Source of the DNA: CAYPTY01 sp964413935
Lineage (GTDB): Bacteria > Bacteroidota > Rhodothermia > Balneolales > Balneolaceae
Direction of reading: 5' to 3'
DNA: 64,000 nucleotides
Assembly: GCA_964413935.1 (NCBI GenBank)
Contig: CAYPTY010000001.1
Coordinates: 164,948-228,947, forward strand
Each line of letters begins with the position of its first letter. Positions within the stretch are counted from its first letter, which is position 1. Positions 35,003 through 43,585 of the stretch are shown piece by piece. The notes under the pieces were generated by a model. That model ran no database searches, was not told the DNA's origin, and was given only the letters and a program-made list of their open reading frames with translations. A program made the position numbers and the translations under genes.

Positions 35003-36277
35003 ATGTCTACAAGACTCGTTATTGGTGCCCAGTGGGGTGATGAAGGAAAAGGTAAAATCGTTGATGTACTTAGTCAGAATGTGGACTATGTAGTTCGCTT
35101 TCAAGGAGGTGCCAATGCCGGTCACACCCTGAAATTTGATGATAAAACCATTGTACTTCACCTCATTCCATCGGGTTTATTTAATGGTAACGCTCAGTGT
35201 GTCATTGGAAATGGTGTTGTAATCGACCCCATCACGCTGGTGGAAGAAATTGACGGTATAGAAGCCATGGATTTCCCTTTGGAAAACCGCCTTTTCATTT
35301 CACAAACAGCCCATGTTATTCTTCCCTATCACAAACTGCTGGATAAACTCAAGGAAAAAAGACGGGGTGATGCAGCCATTGGTACAACGGGACGTGGTAT
35401 CGGACCTGCCTATGTGAGTAAAATTTCCAGAATCGGAATCCGGATGGTTGATCTTCTGGATGAGGATTATCTGCGCACAAAAATTGATCAGAATCTTACC
35501 GACATCAATGCTGCGCTTCGGAATGTCTATAAGGAAGAGGAGCTCGGCACAGATAAACTGATGGATGATTTACGTCCGGCCATTGAGCGCCTTCGTCCAT
35601 ACATCTGCAATACTACTCACCTGTTGCATAAAGCACTGGAATCAGGGAAATCAATCCTGCTTGAAGGTGCACAGGGATCCCTGCTTGATGTAGATCATGG
35701 AACTTATCCCTATGTAACTTCCTCCTCTCCCACTGCCGGAGGTGCCTGCACGGGCACGGGACTACCGCCAACTGCCCTTGAAAAAGTAATGGGAATCACC
35801 AAAGCTTACTGCACACGCGTGGGCAACGGTCCCTTCCCAACTGAACTTGAAGATAAAACCGGTGAGAAGCTCAGAGAAAAGGGACAGGAATTCGGTGCTA
35901 CTACTGGTCGTCCACGCCGATGCGGCTGGCTGGATCTGGTCTCCCTGAAGTACTCCGTAAGGCTGAACGGCATTAACGAACTCACCCTCACTAAAATGGA
36001 TGTGCTGGATGGTTTCGAGGAAATTAAAATCTGTACATCCTACAAAATCAACGGAGTTGAGACGGATGTTTTCCCTCTCACCTTTGAGGAAATGGAACAG
36101 ATAGAACCGGTTTACACAACCCTTCCCGGATGGGATACATCCATTTATGGAATGACAGACTGGGACGCTCTACCCGAAAATGCCCGAAAATATATCCGCT
36201 TTATTGAAGACTACCTCGGGGTGAAATTCAATATTATTTCAACAGGGCCTAAACGCTTAGAGTCTATTCTCCTCTAG
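35003..36277 (+). CDS. purA: Adenylosuccinate synthase
   Basis: The 424-residue cytoplasmic enzyme joins IMP and aspartate with GTP to give adenylosuccinate, the first step from IMP to AMP. Diagnostic motifs are VIGAQWGDEGKGKIVDVL at the start, GGANAGHTL, GTTGRGIGPAYVSK, the GAQGSLLDVDHGTYPYVTSS loop and GATTGRPRRCGWLD. The length is the usual one. The start is the ATG at 35003 (MSTRLVIGAQW), giving the conserved N-terminus. Its 3' end overlaps the convergent NTF2-like gene by 21 bases, so the two transcripts share antisense sequence. Confidence 0.98.
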   Translation: MSTRLVIGAQWGDEGKGKIVDVLSQNVDYVVRFQGGANAGHTLKFDDKTIVLHLIPSGLFNGNAQCVIGNGVVIDPITLVEEIDGIEAMDFPLENRLFISQTAHVILPYHKLLDKLKEKRRGDAAIGTTGRGIGPAYVSKISRIGIRMVDLLDEDYLRTKIDQNLTDINAALRNVYKEEELGTDKLMDDLRPAIERLRPYICNTTHLLHKALESGKSILLEGAQGSLLDVDHGTYPYVTSSSPTAGGACTGTGLPPTALEKVMGITKAYCTRVGNGPFPTELEDKTGEKLREKGQEFGATTGRPRRCGWLDLVSLKYSVRLNGINELTLTKMDVLDGFEEIKICTSYKINGVETDVFPLTFEEMEQIEPVYTTLPGWDTSIYGMTDWDALPENARKYIRFIEDYLGVKFNIISTGPKRLESILL

Positions 36278-36733
36278 AAAAAGCTGAAGGTTTTTTTCGG
36301 CCTCTTGCCTGACTTTATTTTTAAGAAACGGTGTCCACCCAAGCAGCGTACCCGGCAGGCCAAGTGCCATCTGTGACCATCGATGAAAGTTAAAACGATC
36401 GGTGTGCTTCAGAATCAAACCATCCTTCATAATAAATGAAGCCTTAATCCTATTGTGGACCATGCGGCCGGTCTTTCGGAAGCGGTAAGTAGCTTCCCAG
36501 TCAGCTGTTACTTCATCACCCTTGGTCTGAATATTGCTGAAGTTAAGAGAGAAGTCTTGCGCTCGCGATGTGAGCATCATCCACATTGCACCAATATCCT
36601 TGCGCCCTTTTAAATCAAATACCTCATCCCTGAATGTGGCATTTTCAGCATAAAAATTGGCCATTGCTTTGCCATCCCTTGTCTGAAATGCAGAATAGAA
36701 CTGTCGAATTAGATCTTCATTATGCTGATTCAC
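36257..36733 (-). CDS. NTF2-like (SnoaL-type) protein
   Basis: The 158-residue cytoplasmic protein looks like a SnoaL/NTF2-fold cone: the N-terminal helix VNQHNEDLIRQFYSAFQ-type (NEDLIRQFYSAFQTRDGKAM), the FYAENATFRDEVFDL strand and the central sheet (VTADWEATYRFRKTGRMVHN, RIKASFIMKDGLILKHTDRF). Members act as small enzymes or ligand-binding proteins and the function cannot be fixed here. It is last in the seven-gene run and its stop lies inside the purA gene on the other strand. The start ATG at 36733 is 12 bases from the TPR gene stop. Confidence 0.8.
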   Translation of the reverse strand: MNQHNEDLIRQFYSAFQTRDGKAMANFYAENATFRDEVFDLKGRKDIGAMWMMLTSRAQDFSLNFSNIQTKGDEVTADWEATYRFRKTGRMVHNRIKASFIMKDGLILKHTDRFNFHRWSQMALGLPGTLLGWTPFLKNKVRQEAEKNLQLFLEENRL

Positions 36734-36745
36734 GGAATAAGTCTT

Positions 36746-38329
36746 TTAAAAAACGGATCCGCGAATCCAGGTGTCAGATCGTTTCCAGGCTTCTTCAAAT
36801 TCTATCTGCAGCTCCACATTTTCACGACCAACCAGATCATAGGCCTGCAGCATGCCGTATAGCGACCAGCCGTTATTGGGATGTTTCTTCAGCTGTTTTC
36901 GATAGGTATTCAAAGCATTATTGAATTCACCTTTTTCAACATAAGCAGCACCCAGCCAGTGTCGTGGTGAAAAAGGAAATGGCTCCGGTTCGTCATATTC
37001 CAGCTGATCATAATAAGATACAGCCCGGTTAAAATGTTCGATGGCCTCATCGAGATTCCCCGATTCTCTGGAAATCTCTCCTTTGAGTATCCAGGAAAGT
37101 GTGCCCAGTAAATCTCTTGCGCTGTGCCATCGGAAACGATCGCCTGAGTTCAGCGCAAGCTCATTCAAAGATTCAAGATAGCGATTGGCTTCGTTTAAAT
37201 TACCCTCTTTTAGAGCGGCATACCCCTGGCCGAAGTCCCACACCCCGGCCTGAATTTCTTTTTCAGGGCGATTTACAATCTTCTTGAGCTCGTCAAATCG
37301 GCCAAATCGCACCAGTGTCAGGGTTTCATACATATTGTTACCGGTTAGCCTTGTATAGTCACGCCCGGCTTGCATAGCAATGGCGCCCTGACCGTCCATA
37401 CTGGCGGCAAAGAGCAGCATGTGGAGATTATGACTGGGATAAATGGCAATGCCTTTATTTACCTCCGCTTTTTGATCAGAATGCCAGGCTTTCAGATTGG
37501 CCCGTACCGATTTCCCCCAGTCACCGGTCCGGTTCCAGGTATGTGAGGGCATATGATTCACATGACTGGCTCCAGGAATGCCCTCACTGATGTACTCAGC
37601 ACATGGCAGGGCCAGTTCAGGTTTGGTTGTTGACTCTGTGGCGTGAATGTATAGATGACAGGCGCCCGGATGCCTGATATCTTTACTCAGTATCTCCTCC
37701 AGCACCGAATGGATGCGCCTCACATCCGGATCATTGATATCACGATAACCTCGGCGGGGTTCCATGATCAGAAGCGCATCGGCATAAAGGGTGGCGATGT
37801 CTAGGTCAGCAGGGTATTTTTTGTAGAGTACCCCCATTGCATTGGCATAAGCGGAATCCTGGTAGGCTCGGCGGTTGATATTGAAATTCTTCACATAGCG
37901 CTTCGAAAGGCTATTGATCATATCATATTCCCGGGTAGTCGCAAACAGCTCTGCTCTTTGCAAAGCCTTTTGCAAAGCTGACCAGGCTCTCGGAGCCTCA
38001 GCCTCCGTCATTTTTCCATTCAGATAGGATCCCCACGCCCAGGCTTCACCCCAATAACAAATGGCACAATCCGGATCATTTTTCTGGGCTTCCCGAAATG
38101 ACCGGGCAGCTTCCACCTTTGCAAAGGCAAACATCAGCTGCATACCCTGATTGAAATAGGCTTGAGCTTTGGGGTTTTTGGAGGATATGGGATAGTTCTT
38201 TGAACCGATTACGTCAGTACCATACAGGGGAATAGGCTCATTAAATGATTCCGGATAATCCACCTGCTGGGCCTTAGGCTGGGAAAATAGCAGCAGTGAA
38301 AGGGGTATGATGATGCTTAATGTTCTCAT
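36746..38329 (-). CDS. Exported TPR-repeat protein
   Basis: The 527-residue product has a signal peptide (about 1-20, MRTLSIIIPLSLLLFSQPKA). The rest is a helical solenoid with TPR-like units, for example NPKAQAYFNQGMQLMFAFAK, VEAARSFREAQKNDPDCAICYW, DLDIATLYADALLIMEP, NAMGVLYKKYPADLD and LDEAIEHFNRAVSYYDQLEY. The spacing is irregular so only some repeats are standard TPRs. The middle section contains histidine-rich patches (HPGACHLYIHATE, ASHVNHMPSHTW). The pattern suits a periplasmic protein-binding scaffold; its partner is unknown. The start is the ATG at 38329; a longer frame to 38386 would add 19 residues. Confidence 0.85.
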   Translation of the reverse strand: MRTLSIIIPLSLLLFSQPKAQQVDYPESFNEPIPLYGTDVIGSKNYPISSKNPKAQAYFNQGMQLMFAFAKVEAARSFREAQKNDPDCAICYWGEAWAWGSYLNGKMTEAEAPRAWSALQKALQRAELFATTREYDMINSLSKRYVKNFNINRRAYQDSAYANAMGVLYKKYPADLDIATLYADALLIMEPRRGYRDINDPDVRRIHSVLEEILSKDIRHPGACHLYIHATESTTKPELALPCAEYISEGIPGASHVNHMPSHTWNRTGDWGKSVRANLKAWHSDQKAEVNKGIAIYPSHNLHMLLFAASMDGQGAIAMQAGRDYTRLTGNNMYETLTLVRFGRFDELKKIVNRPEKEIQAGVWDFGQGYAALKEGNLNEANRYLESLNELALNSGDRFRWHSARDLLGTLSWILKGEISRESGNLDEAIEHFNRAVSYYDQLEYDEPEPFPFSPRHWLGAAYVEKGEFNNALNTYRKQLKKHPNNGWSLYGMLQAYDLVGRENVELQIEFEEAWKRSDTWIRGSVF

Positions 38330-38386
38330 GATTCTCTTATTTTTTGTTGAGTATGCCACTTTGCCGGATGAAAATAAAGCCTGCAC

Positions 38387-38875
38387 TTAGAGGATTTTCT
38401 TATCTCTAAGGATTTTTTCAACTGCATTTTTTTGCTTCTCATTCAGAAATATAATTTGTTTGCTGAATCCATTCTTATCAATGAAGGTGAGGGCTGGATA
38501 AGACTTATTTCGTGAGTTCAGTGTAAAAAACATCACCTCGCGGATACCTGAATAGAGATAGCTGCGCCATATTCCGTTTCGCTTCAGGCTGACACGGTTT
38601 TCCTCAAACATCACCTGATCGGATACAAAAAATTGTTTAAGAAGACTGTAGTAGGAAAACAGAAAAGCAATCAGAATGGAGATAGCAATATGCAGCCAGA
38701 CTGCTATCGTCAGAAAATAGGTGCCAATCCAATAGAGAAATGCACTCAGTAAAAGGGTGCCTATAAGTAACCGACGGTCTCTCATCGCCAGCAGAACACC
38801 GAAGCGCTTTAATTTCAAGGGTTCACTCCAGGATAAAACACCATCTTCCGAAGTGACGGAATAAATATCGGTCAT
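38387..38875 (-). CDS. Small membrane protein of unknown function
   Basis: The 162-residue protein has two adjacent hydrophobic segments (about 36-55 and 56-78, LLIGTLLLSAFLYWIGTYFL and IAVWLHIAISILIAFLFSYY). The C-terminal ~80 residues form a beta-rich domain (DQVMFEENRVSLKRNGIWRS, YPALTFIDKNGFSKQIIFLN) that resembles the two-helix-plus-PH-like layout of YcxB-type proteins. This is a topology resemblance only. It is eight bases after the symporter gene in the same run; the position suggests a link to transport but no function is implied. Confidence 0.7.
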   Translation of the reverse strand: MTDIYSVTSEDGVLSWSEPLKLKRFGVLLAMRDRRLLIGTLLLSAFLYWIGTYFLTIAVWLHIAISILIAFLFSYYSLLKQFFVSDQVMFEENRVSLKRNGIWRSYLYSGIREVMFFTLNSRNKSYPALTFIDKNGFSKQIIFLNEKQKNAVEKILRDKKIL

Positions 38876-38883
38876 AGAATCTG

Positions 38884-40398
38884 TTAAGATCGAATACGTG
38901 TGCTGATCAGTCCGGTAGCCATAACAATTACGCTTCCGATTAGGGTGTACAGCGGCCAGGCAACGGCTAATCCATCACCCGGTAGCCAGCTCTGAACCGG
39001 ACCCTTTACCATGAATAATAAGGCGATAAGGGCTGTAAAAAAACCGGTCATTGCATCTCTCATTGAAGGTTTTTCAAAGAAAATACCCAGCAAAAATACA
39101 CCCAGCAGGCCTCCATAGGTGTAAGAAGCTATGCCAAGGCCCAGTTCCACAACCGCCGGCCGCTCTCCTCCCTGAAGCTGAAGAATGGCAAAAAGCATCG
39201 CTGACCCGCTCAAAATCAATCCCCAGAACAGTGTGCTGTACCGGGATAACCGAAGTTCAAAAACCGGATCATTTTTCTTTTTCAGATAGGGTTTAAGAAG
39301 ATCAAAGGTTGAGGATGAAGCCAGTGAATTGAGGGATGAACTCAGGCTGCTCATAGCTGCTGCAAAAAGTGCTGCAATGATGAGGCCGGATACGCCGGCT
39401 GGCAGCTCTTCCACAATAAATCGCGAAAAGACTTCATCATTGGTGCTGAGTCCCATAGCCTCGGCCGGTAACCCTCCATAAAAACGGAAAAGCATTAAGC
39501 CGATAAAAAGGAATAAGGCAAATTGCAGCATCACCACCACACCGCTGAGTATCATGGCACGCTGTCCGTCCTTCAGATTTCGGGTAACCAGCACCCGCTG
39601 CACCAGCAGCTGATCCGTTCCGTGCGAGGCCAGTGAGAATACCGCTCCCCCGATCACGGCTGTAAAAAAGGTGTAAGGCTGTTGAATAAAATCCCCAAAA
39701 GACTGTCCCAATCCGAAATCCAGTACCTTCAGTTTTTCTGCCGGTAAAGTCATTCCATCAGGCATATTCAGAAAGAGGACGCTTAATGCGATTAAAGCGC
39801 CTCCGATGTACACCCCCATCTGAACCACATCCATCCAGACTACGGCTTCGATGCCACCAAAAAAGGTATAGATAAGCGTAATCAGAGCAATCAGAATGAT
39901 GGAATACATATAGAGTTCCAGGTCACCGGCCCCCTCGAATGCTCCACCCATTCTCAGGATTATGGCGATGGGAATGGCGGTTGCGAAAAGTCGGACACCA
40001 TCAGCCAGTACCCGGGTTACGATAAAAGTAAGGGAAGCGGCATTTCGCATACCCGCCCCGAAACGCTTCTCAAGAAAGGTGTAAGCGGTGAACAGTTCAC
40101 CCTCGAAATATCTGGGCAGAAAATAGCGGGCCACCAGAATGCGTCCGATGAGGTATCCAAGTGTGATCTGCAGAAAAGTTAGGTTACCTCCATAGGAAAC
40201 AGCCGGAATACTGATAAAAGTGAGGGTGCTTGTTTCTGTAGCCACGATGGAGAATAAAACCGCCCACCAGGGAATCTGATGTCCGCCCAGAAAGTAATCA
40301 TCAGCCGATTGCTGCTTGCCCGAGGCTTTCAGTCCAAAAAAAGCGACACTGGCCAGATAGAGGCATAGGACGATATAATCAATGCTGCTGAAACCCAA
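38884..40398 (-). CDS. Sodium:solute symporter (SSS family)
   Basis: The 504-residue inner-membrane protein has about 13 transmembrane helices and SSS-family marks: SSIDYIVLCLYLASVAFFGL, the DDYFLGGHQIPWWAVLFSIV block, ATETSTLTFISIPAVSYGGN, and AAAMSSLSSSLNSLASSSTF in the central core. It imports a solute with sodium; substrates in the family range from sugars to amino acids, and none can be assigned. The start is TTG at 40398, directly next to the rdgB stop (TAA TTG), with AGGAAG inside the rdgB end as Shine-Dalgarno. Position between rdgB and an unknown membrane protein suggests translational coupling. Confidence 0.93.
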   Translation of the reverse strand: MGFSSIDYIVLCLYLASVAFFGLKASGKQQSADDYFLGGHQIPWWAVLFSIVATETSTLTFISIPAVSYGGNLTFLQITLGYLIGRILVARYFLPRYFEGELFTAYTFLEKRFGAGMRNAASLTFIVTRVLADGVRLFATAIPIAIILRMGGAFEGAGDLELYMYSIILIALITLIYTFFGGIEAVVWMDVVQMGVYIGGALIALSVLFLNMPDGMTLPAEKLKVLDFGLGQSFGDFIQQPYTFFTAVIGGAVFSLASHGTDQLLVQRVLVTRNLKDGQRAMILSGVVVMLQFALFLFIGLMLFRFYGGLPAEAMGLSTNDEVFSRFIVEELPAGVSGLIIAALFAAAMSSLSSSLNSLASSSTFDLLKPYLKKKNDPVFELRLSRYSTLFWGLILSGSAMLFAILQLQGGERPAVVELGLGIASYTYGGLLGVFLLGIFFEKPSMRDAMTGFFTALIALLFMVKGPVQSWLPGDGLAVAWPLYTLIGSVIVMATGLISTRIRS

Positions 40399-40992
40399 TT
40401 AGGCTTCCTGTTGCTTGCGGATGTAAGCCAGAAAAGCCTGAACCGCCCTCCCGCGATGAGAAATACCGGCTTTTTCCTGCTGCGACATCTCCGCAAAGCT
40501 TCGGTCATAGCCTTCCGGCTGAAATACCGGATCGTAGCCAAAGCCTTTGTCTCCCCTTCCCTTACGAAGAATATGACCTTCCACCGTTCCCTCAAAAATG
40601 CGGTCTCCCTCTGCAGCTACAAAAGCCATAGCGGTTCGGAATCTACCTGTACGCTTGTCTGACCCATCCAATTCACGCAGTAGCTTCTTAACGTTATCTG
40701 CATAGCTGGCATCCTCACCCGCATAACGGGCGGAGTAAACACCCGGGGCACCGTTCAGGGCATCCACTTCAAGTCCGGTGTCGTCTGAGAGAGCCGGAAT
40801 ACCGGTCTGCTCAAATACATATTGTGATTTTTTTAAGGCGTTGCCTTCCAGTGTATCCCGGTCTTCATCCACCTCCTCCAGATGGGGGAAATCCAGGGCC
40901 GACTTCAGTTCAATGCCCAGGGGCTGCAGGAGGTTACGCAGTTCATCAATTTTATGAGGATTTCTGGAAGCGAGTACAATTTCACGAATCAT
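40399..40992 (-). CDS. rdgB: RdgB/HAM1 family XTP/dITP pyrophosphatase
   Basis: The 197-residue cytoplasmic enzyme removes non-standard purine nucleotides (XTP, dITP) by splitting them to the monophosphate. It has the family features: VLASRNPHKIDELRNLL at the N-terminus (substrate-binding loop), ALSDDTGLEVDALNGAPGV with catalytic acidic residues, YSARYAGEDASYADN, and the GDKGFGYDPVFQPEG and ISHRGRAVQAFL end. I start at the ATG at 40992, which lies inside the preceding PQ-loop gene (11 bases overlap); a longer frame from GTG-like 41046 adds atypical residues. The overlap implies joint translation with that gene. Confidence 0.95.
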   Translation of the reverse strand: MIREIVLASRNPHKIDELRNLLQPLGIELKSALDFPHLEEVDEDRDTLEGNALKKSQYVFEQTGIPALSDDTGLEVDALNGAPGVYSARYAGEDASYADNVKKLLRELDGSDKRTGRFRTAMAFVAAEGDRIFEGTVEGHILRKGRGDKGFGYDPVFQPEGYDRSFAEMSQQEKAGISHRGRAVQAFLAYIRKQQEA

Positions 40993-41257
40993 TGCCGGTC
41001 TCTTTTTGGGTTCTCGGAAATAATTTATAAAACAGGTTGATACCACTGCCCAGGCTCAAAAGGGCATTCAGAGCAATGAACACATAGTCCTCAATCAGAA
41101 TTGAGTACACCGTCAGAATCACACTGGATGCAAAATACATGATAATAAAGGCGATATGCAGTGTAGTATACCCCTCCTTTATGGTTTGCCAGGTCTGGGG
41201 AATCCATGCACTGATCAGAATGGCAAAACCAATCCACCCAAGTAGCTGAATATCCAT
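40982..41257 (-). CDS. PQ-loop (SemiSWEET-like) membrane protein
   Basis: The 91-residue protein has three transmembrane helices (about 5-22, 33-54 and 60-79), with IPQ at the end of the first (ISAWIPQTW), the hallmark of PQ-loop/SemiSWEET proteins. Two copies form a sugar or solute pore in the known SemiSWEETs. Size and layout fit well; the substrate is unknown. It is the second gene of the run, three bases after adenosine kinase, and its end overlaps rdgB. It is easily overlooked as a small ORF. Confidence 0.8.
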   Translation of the reverse strand: MDIQLLGWIGFAILISAWIPQTWQTIKEGYTTLHIAFIIMYFASSVILTVYSILIEDYVFIALNALLSLGSGINLFYKLFPRTQKETGNDS

Positions 41258-41260
41258 GAA

Positions 41261-42256
41261 TTAAAGGGGATGAGTGAGCAGTTCGCGGGCGGTGTCGTGG
41301 TCTAAACGAGGACCAAACTGAGAAACCACTCTGGAAGCCGCCAGACTGGCCAGTTTTCCGGAGCTGGCAAATCCGTGTCCGTGTGTGAGGCCATACAGAA
41401 AGGCCCCGGCAAACATATCACCGGCGCCGTTGGTATCAATAGCCTTTACCGGATAGGCTTCAATATCAATAAATGTGTCTCCATCCCAGATCATGGCTCC
41501 GTTTTTACCCTGAGTGATGGCAAAGTGTTTGGCTTCCTGTTTCAGGGCTTCTCGGGCTTCAGACAGGGATTCCTTTCCGGTCAGCATCATGGCTTCTTCT
41601 TCGTTGCAGAAGAGCAGGTCTACCGAGGCCCCGATCACATCCTTGAACCGCCCTTTGAAATATTCCAGAATGGAAGGATCGGATAGAGTGAGGGAAGTTT
41701 TCACTCCGTTTTCTTCTGCTGCTTTTTTCACGGCTTTCATGGCCTCAAAACCGGAATCAGAAGCCACCAGATAGCCTTCGATGTATACATACTCTGAATC
41801 CTCGATGGCCGCCTCATCAACTTCATTCAGCGACAGATAGGTGGTGATGCCCAGATAGGTATTCATGGTTCGTTCGGCATCATCGGTTACCATCACCAGG
41901 CATTTTCCGGTGATACCCTCTTCTCTTTTCCGGCCATCCAGATTGGTACGGATTCCGGCTTCCTGCAAGTCGCGCAGATAGAATTCTCCGAATTCATCAT
42001 CTGCCACCTTACAGCTGTAAAAAGCATTGCCGCCAAACTGTGAAAGAGCATAAACGGTATTGGCTGCAGAGCCTCCTGACTTCAGAATGGCATCATTATG
42101 ATCAATTTCCTGAACCAGCCGATCCTGAATTTCTTCATTAACCAGCGTCATCACCCCTTTTTCAATTTTATGTTTTTTCAGAAACTGATCGGATACTTCA
42201 AATTCCATATCCACAAGTGCGTTTCCAATGCCGTAAACGTGATACTTTTTATTCAT
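41261..42256 (-). CDS. Adenosine kinase-like PfkB family sugar kinase
   Basis: The 331-residue cytoplasmic kinase is a PfkB/ribokinase-family protein of the adenosine kinase type. Evidence is GIGNALVDMEFEV at the N-terminus, GGSAANTVYALSQFGGNAFY (PfkB signature 1 region), and DTNGAGDMFAGAFLYG (signature 2) with catalytic base D280. Family members phosphorylate adenosine or related nucleosides to nucleotides; the exact acceptor here is inferred. Length is normal. It is divergent from the ICMT-like gene at 42336, and a minus-strand TACCTTTG (42311-42304) resembles a Bacteroidota -7 box. Confidence 0.88.
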   Translation of the reverse strand: MNKKYHVYGIGNALVDMEFEVSDQFLKKHKIEKGVMTLVNEEIQDRLVQEIDHNDAILKSGGSAANTVYALSQFGGNAFYSCKVADDEFGEFYLRDLQEAGIRTNLDGRKREEGITGKCLVMVTDDAERTMNTYLGITTYLSLNEVDEAAIEDSEYVYIEGYLVASDSGFEAMKAVKKAAEENGVKTSLTLSDPSILEYFKGRFKDVIGASVDLLFCNEEEAMMLTGKESLSEAREALKQEAKHFAITQGKNGAMIWDGDTFIDIEAYPVKAIDTNGAGDMFAGAFLYGLTHGHGFASSGKLASLAASRVVSQFGPRLDHDTARELLTHPL

Positions 42257-42303
42257 TTAATTCGGGATGAGCAGTGCTATTGATTAACTTATTGTGATGT
42301 GCA

Positions 42304-42311
42304 CAAAGGTA
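42304..42311 (-). promoter_or_regulatory. Possible -7 box of the adenosine kinase operon
   Basis: Minus-strand TACCTTTG fits the TAnnTTTG motif, in a 79-base divergent region. The upstream box is not convincing, so this is a weak call. Confidence 0.3.
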
Positions 42312-42335
42312 ACCACACTCAGTCTCGGATAAAAG

Positions 42336-42953
42336 ATGAACTGGCTTCCTTTTATCGGCTTTTTCCTTCTTTTTGCGCTGTTTCACAGTATGTTTGCAAG
42401 CCGCAGATTAAAAAGACAGCTTTTCGGAAAGTATCCTGCCGTTCGCAGATATTATCGCATTGGCTATAACCTAATTTCACTCATGCTGCTGGCCATATGG
42501 CTTTATGTTATTCCCTTTGAAAATAGCCTCTTGTATGAAATAGCCATGCCCTTGAGACTGCTTTTCCACACCATACAGCTGCTTGCCTTTTACGGGCTAT
42601 ACAAAACCATAAAAAGCTTCAATTCCGCTTCTTTTCTTGGACTGGAACAGATGCAACAGGATAGATCTACAGATATTTTTGATCTGGATGAAAGCAGCAG
42701 AGAGGCACTGCTACAGAAAGGAATCTACGGCCGCATCCGCCATCCACTGTATACCTTCAGTATGATGCTGCTTTTTTTCCATCCGGTAATGACAACCAAA
42801 TTTGCCCTGATAAGCCTGCTTTGCACCCTCTATTTTGCCATAGGATCTTATTTTGAGGAGCAAAGACTGATTGAAAAATACGGCGAGGAATACCGGAATT
42901 ACCGCAAACAAACCGGTCGCTTCATACCCAGAATAAAACCATCCGTTGGCTGA
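42336..42953 (+). CDS. Integral-membrane methyltransferase-like protein (ICMT/PEMT type)
   Basis: The 205-residue protein has about five hydrophobic helices and the C-terminal signature of isoprenylcysteine-carboxyl/phospholipid methyltransferase relatives: GIYGRIRHPLYTFSMMLLFF followed by YFEEQRLIEKYGEEYRNYRK. In that family the RHP segment and the glutamates bind S-adenosylmethionine. The substrate is unknown. It ends with a stop that shares one base with the start of the Nudix gene, so the two are translated together. It starts 79 bases from the divergent adenosine kinase. Confidence 0.82.
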   Translation: MNWLPFIGFFLLFALFHSMFASRRLKRQLFGKYPAVRRYYRIGYNLISLMLLAIWLYVIPFENSLLYEIAMPLRLLFHTIQLLAFYGLYKTIKSFNSASFLGLEQMQQDRSTDIFDLDESSREALLQKGIYGRIRHPLYTFSMMLLFFHPVMTTKFALISLLCTLYFAIGSYFEEQRLIEKYGEEYRNYRKQTGRFIPRIKPSVG

Positions 42954-43585
42954 TGCATCCCTTTCTGACCTACCTGCAGGAGCGTACCAACCAGGAATTG
43001 CCCGGCAAGAAGGCCCAGATGAAAATGGCACCCGAACCGGTGGATGGCGGCCCGAATCGGTTATATGATCCACCCCCTGGAGTGCGCAGAAGCTCGGTTT
43101 TAATTCCATTTTTAAGTTCTTCAGACCGGGATCTGAACCTGTTATTTACACTTCGATCACCGAATATCCGCCATGGAGGACAAATCAGCTTTCCCGGCGG
43201 CAGAATTGAGGATAACGAACAACCTGAAGAAGCTGCTCTGCGGGAAGCAAATGAAGAAGTGGGTATTCAGCCAGAGAAGATTCAGATTCTGGGTTCGGTA
43301 AGTGAATTGTATATCAATCATTCCAACAATCAGGTTACTCCTTTTCTGGGACTCATGACCGAGGAACCCGAAATCCGCATTCAGGAAGAGGAAGTGGCCG
43401 AAGCCTTCTTTATCCCCTTTGATGAGCTGATCCGGGACGAGCTTAAGAAGCATGAAACCTGGGAGCTGAAAAATAACCGATACCGGGTTCCCTACTGGAC
43501 TATTCACGAAGTGCCTTTATGGGGAGCAACAGCTATGATTTTATCAGAAGTGATTGAACTCTATGAGGAATTCCGCCGGCTTTAG
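42953..43585 (+). CDS. Nudix hydrolase, CoA pyrophosphatase-like
   Basis: The 210-residue protein has a perfect Nudix box at G83-I105 (GxxxxxE-7-REUxEExGU: GRIEDNE and REANEEVGI around the acidic centre). The flank GGQISFPGG before the box is the mark of CoA diphosphatase (CoAse) subfamily proteins, which cleave coenzyme A to phosphopantetheine and ADP. The N-terminal ~60 residues form the other part of the fold. It overlaps the ICMT-like gene by one base and its stop overlaps the convergent FAD gene by four bases. Confidence 0.9.
   Translation: MHPFLTYLQERTNQELPGKKAQMKMAPEPVDGGPNRLYDPPPGVRRSSVLIPFLSSSDRDLNLLFTLRSPNIRHGGQISFPGGRIEDNEQPEEAALREANEEVGIQPEKIQILGSVSELYINHSNNQVTPFLGLMTEEPEIRIQEEEVAEAFFIPFDELIRDELKKHETWELKNNRYRVPYWTIHEVPLWGATAMILSEVIELYEEFRRL

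Noticed and set aside
42953..43585. Classing the Nudix protein as a MutT-type sanitiser
   Set aside because: The GGQISFPGG flank before the Nudix box fits the CoA pyrophosphatase subfamily better.
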